Below are positions 4,525 to 5,631 of a stretch of DNA of 5,631 nucleotides, in pieces. The stretch spans positions 1-5,631 of the forward strand of contig JASHTU010000314.1 in assembly GCA_030040395.1 (NCBI GenBank), read 5' to 3'. The DNA comes from Acidobacteriaceae bacterium. Lineage in GTDB: Bacteria; Acidobacteriota; Terriglobia; Terriglobales; Acidobacteriaceae. The notes under the pieces were generated by a model, which searched no databases, was not told where the DNA came from, and saw only the letters and a program-made list of their open reading frames with translations. Positions within the stretch are counted from its first letter, which is position 1. The number at the start of each line of letters is the position of its first letter. Both the position numbers and the translations under genes were made by a program.

Positions 4525-5631
4525 TCATTCTCCAGGCGGTCTTCCCAGATGAAAAGAGAGAGCGGCGTTGTACGACATTTCATCGATTCCGGGATTGCTC
4601 GGCACAATGAACGCATTGGAAAAATGGAAGTCGCTTACGCCTGCGCGCGCATCCCATCGCCCGTTCAACCGGAGTTGAACCCCGATGCTCTGCTGCAGGC
4701 TGAAGTCCATGTAGGACGCGTACTGCGAAATCGCCTTTCGGTTGAAGCCGATCAACCCTCCCTTCACCGTGTAGTAAGGCTTCCATGCTTTGCCGTCTCT
4801 CCACATCATGCGCAGGCCGCCGGGTGATAGGCCAAAGCCATAAAGCGTTGTGAACGTCGAACTCCTCTTATTCCCCCACACGTCGGTTTTGCTCGGCTGC
4901 TTCAAAACCACCACGGGCAGAACTTCAGCCGCGTAATCCATACGCGCGCCAATGAACCTTCCCCATGAATGGCGGTCATACTCCACGCCCGCCACGTGCA
5001 GATAGCTCCACCAGCTGTTGGCAAAAATGTGGAAGTGCCCGAAGGAATTCAGATCTTCAATCTGCAGGTCACCCTCCACGGGACCCCGCTGGGTCTGGGG
5101 CGCCTGCGTAAACGACGATGAACCGAGCCGCGGAACCCACACCAGGCCAGTCGAGAAGCTGGCAAAGTTCTCCGGCAAGCCAGGCACTCGGTAGGGAACC
5201 GTATGGTTAACGGCTTGAATCAGAGCCAGGTTCTCGTAGCGGTAGTCTCCCTGAACGCGGATAGCAAAGTGCCGGCCGAGCGGGGTGTCCAGGCCGCCGC
5301 CCAACAGCGTGGTGAACGAGGCCGATTCGCCTGGGAGCCCGTTCGGGCCCCAGTAGCGATTCATGCCCACATCCCCAAAGAGAGCTTCCGCAAACCACTG
5401 TTCCCGGTGGAATAATGTGCGCTCGTATTGTCCCCCTCCCATGATGGAGAGGATTTGTTGTTGCGCGCCGAGATTGGTTCCCGAGTAGCGGGAGACCTCG
5501 ATTTTTACGTGTAGCTCGCGCCACGCGGGCAAGGTCACGCTCGAGTCCCACCCGTTCAGTCCGTTCTGCGAGCCGGGTAAGCCATTGAAAGAGTTGGACA
5601 GGCGGGTGTAGCCGCCAGAGATCTGGAACGG
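4525..5631 (-). CDS. Outer-membrane double beta-barrel protein with PagL-like lipid A deacylase half; 5' end cut by window edge
   Basis: The frame is open from the right edge to TGA at 4527-4525, giving 368 C-terminal residues; the signal peptide and true start lie outside (the in-frame GTG at 5538 is internal). Numbering is from the edge. Residues 1 to about 175 have alternating, glycine-rich amphipathic strands (FQISGGYTRLSNSF, ASFTTLLGGGLDTPLGRHFAI, FASFSTGLVWVP) typical of small OMP barrels. After a linker (about 176-195) a second barrel follows (YLHVAGVEYDRHSWGRFIG, MDYAAEVLPVVVL, GFGLSPGGLRMM, IGFNRKA). Near the end HFSN (336-339) and NPGIDE (346-351) reproduce the PagL signature: His336 and Ser338, then Asp350 twelve residues on, exactly the spacing of His126, Ser128 and Glu140 in Pseudomonas PagL. 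PagL removes the 3-O acyl chain of lipid A in the outer membrane. Asp in place of Glu, and the loss of strict PagL length, leave activity uncertain. It could be a non-catalytic relative. Confidence 0.75.
   Translation of the reverse strand, partial: PFQISGGYTRLSNSFNGLPGSQNGLNGWDSSVTLPAWRELHVKIEVSRYSGTNLGAQQQILSIMGGGQYERTLFHREQWFAEALFGDVGMNRYWGPNGLPGESASFTTLLGGGLDTPLGRHFAIRVQGDYRYENLALIQAVNHTVPYRVPGLPENFASFSTGLVWVPRLGSSSFTQAPQTQRGPVEGDLQIEDLNSFGHFHIFANSWWSYLHVAGVEYDRHSWGRFIGARMDYAAEVLPVVVLKQPSKTDVWGNKRSSTFTTLYGFGLSPGGLRMMWRDGKAWKPYYTVKGGLIGFNRKAISQYASYMDFSLQQSIGVQLRLNGRWDARAGVSDFHFSNAFIVPSNPGIDEMSYNAALSFHLGRPPGE

Noticed and set aside
4486..4827. 113-codon plus-strand open frame
   Set aside because: It runs antisense through the PagL-like C-terminus, whose motif residues are intact on the minus strand.

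Overview
The window is GC-rich and gene-dense and most likely comes from an Acidobacteriota (Terriglobia-type) chromosome. The strongest pointers are a TonB-like protein with an N-terminal region I associate with acidobacterial energy transducers, and a long outer-membrane beta-barrel protein whose C-terminal half looks like the acidobacterial form of PagL-type lipid A deacylase. This assignment rests on recognising protein families by eye; no search was run.

Layout: (1) positions 1-452, minus strand: the 5' part of a yfiR-like gene for a secreted periplasmic protein (DUF4154), cut by the left edge. (2) 453-690: a divergent intergenic region with a perfect 8-bp dyad, the promoter-like elements of both flanking genes and a good Shine-Dalgarno for the gene to the right. 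(3) 691-1728, plus: complete galM (aldose 1-epimerase), followed by a strong 12-bp hairpin. (4) 1833-2636, plus: a TrmJ-type SPOUT tRNA methyltransferase with a TTG start and a near-consensus -10 hexamer placed for leaderless transcription. (5) 2822-4018, plus: a TonB-C-terminal-domain protein whose stop codon lies inside an 18-bp tandem repeat. (6) 4019-4524: a 506-bp gap between convergent genes with no convincing gene, but with four exact-period 11-bp repeats, several strong hairpins and an orphan -10-like element. (7) 4525-5631, minus: the C-terminal 368 residues of an outer-membrane protein that appears to join two barrels, the second carrying the PagL His-x-Ser...acidic signature; it runs off the right edge.

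The genes do not form one obvious pathway. GalM is sugar metabolism and TrmJ is tRNA modification. The YfiR-like, TonB-like and barrel proteins all belong to the envelope. The hairpin after galM and separate promoter-like elements suggest that the plus-strand genes are at least partly independent units. I see no mobile element, CRISPR array, tRNA or rRNA, and no clear multi-gene system of a new kind. The items most worth following are the two-barrel PagL-like protein, the repeat-rich convergent gap, the repeat that crosses the tonB stop codon, and the recurring -10-like hexamers very close to start codons.
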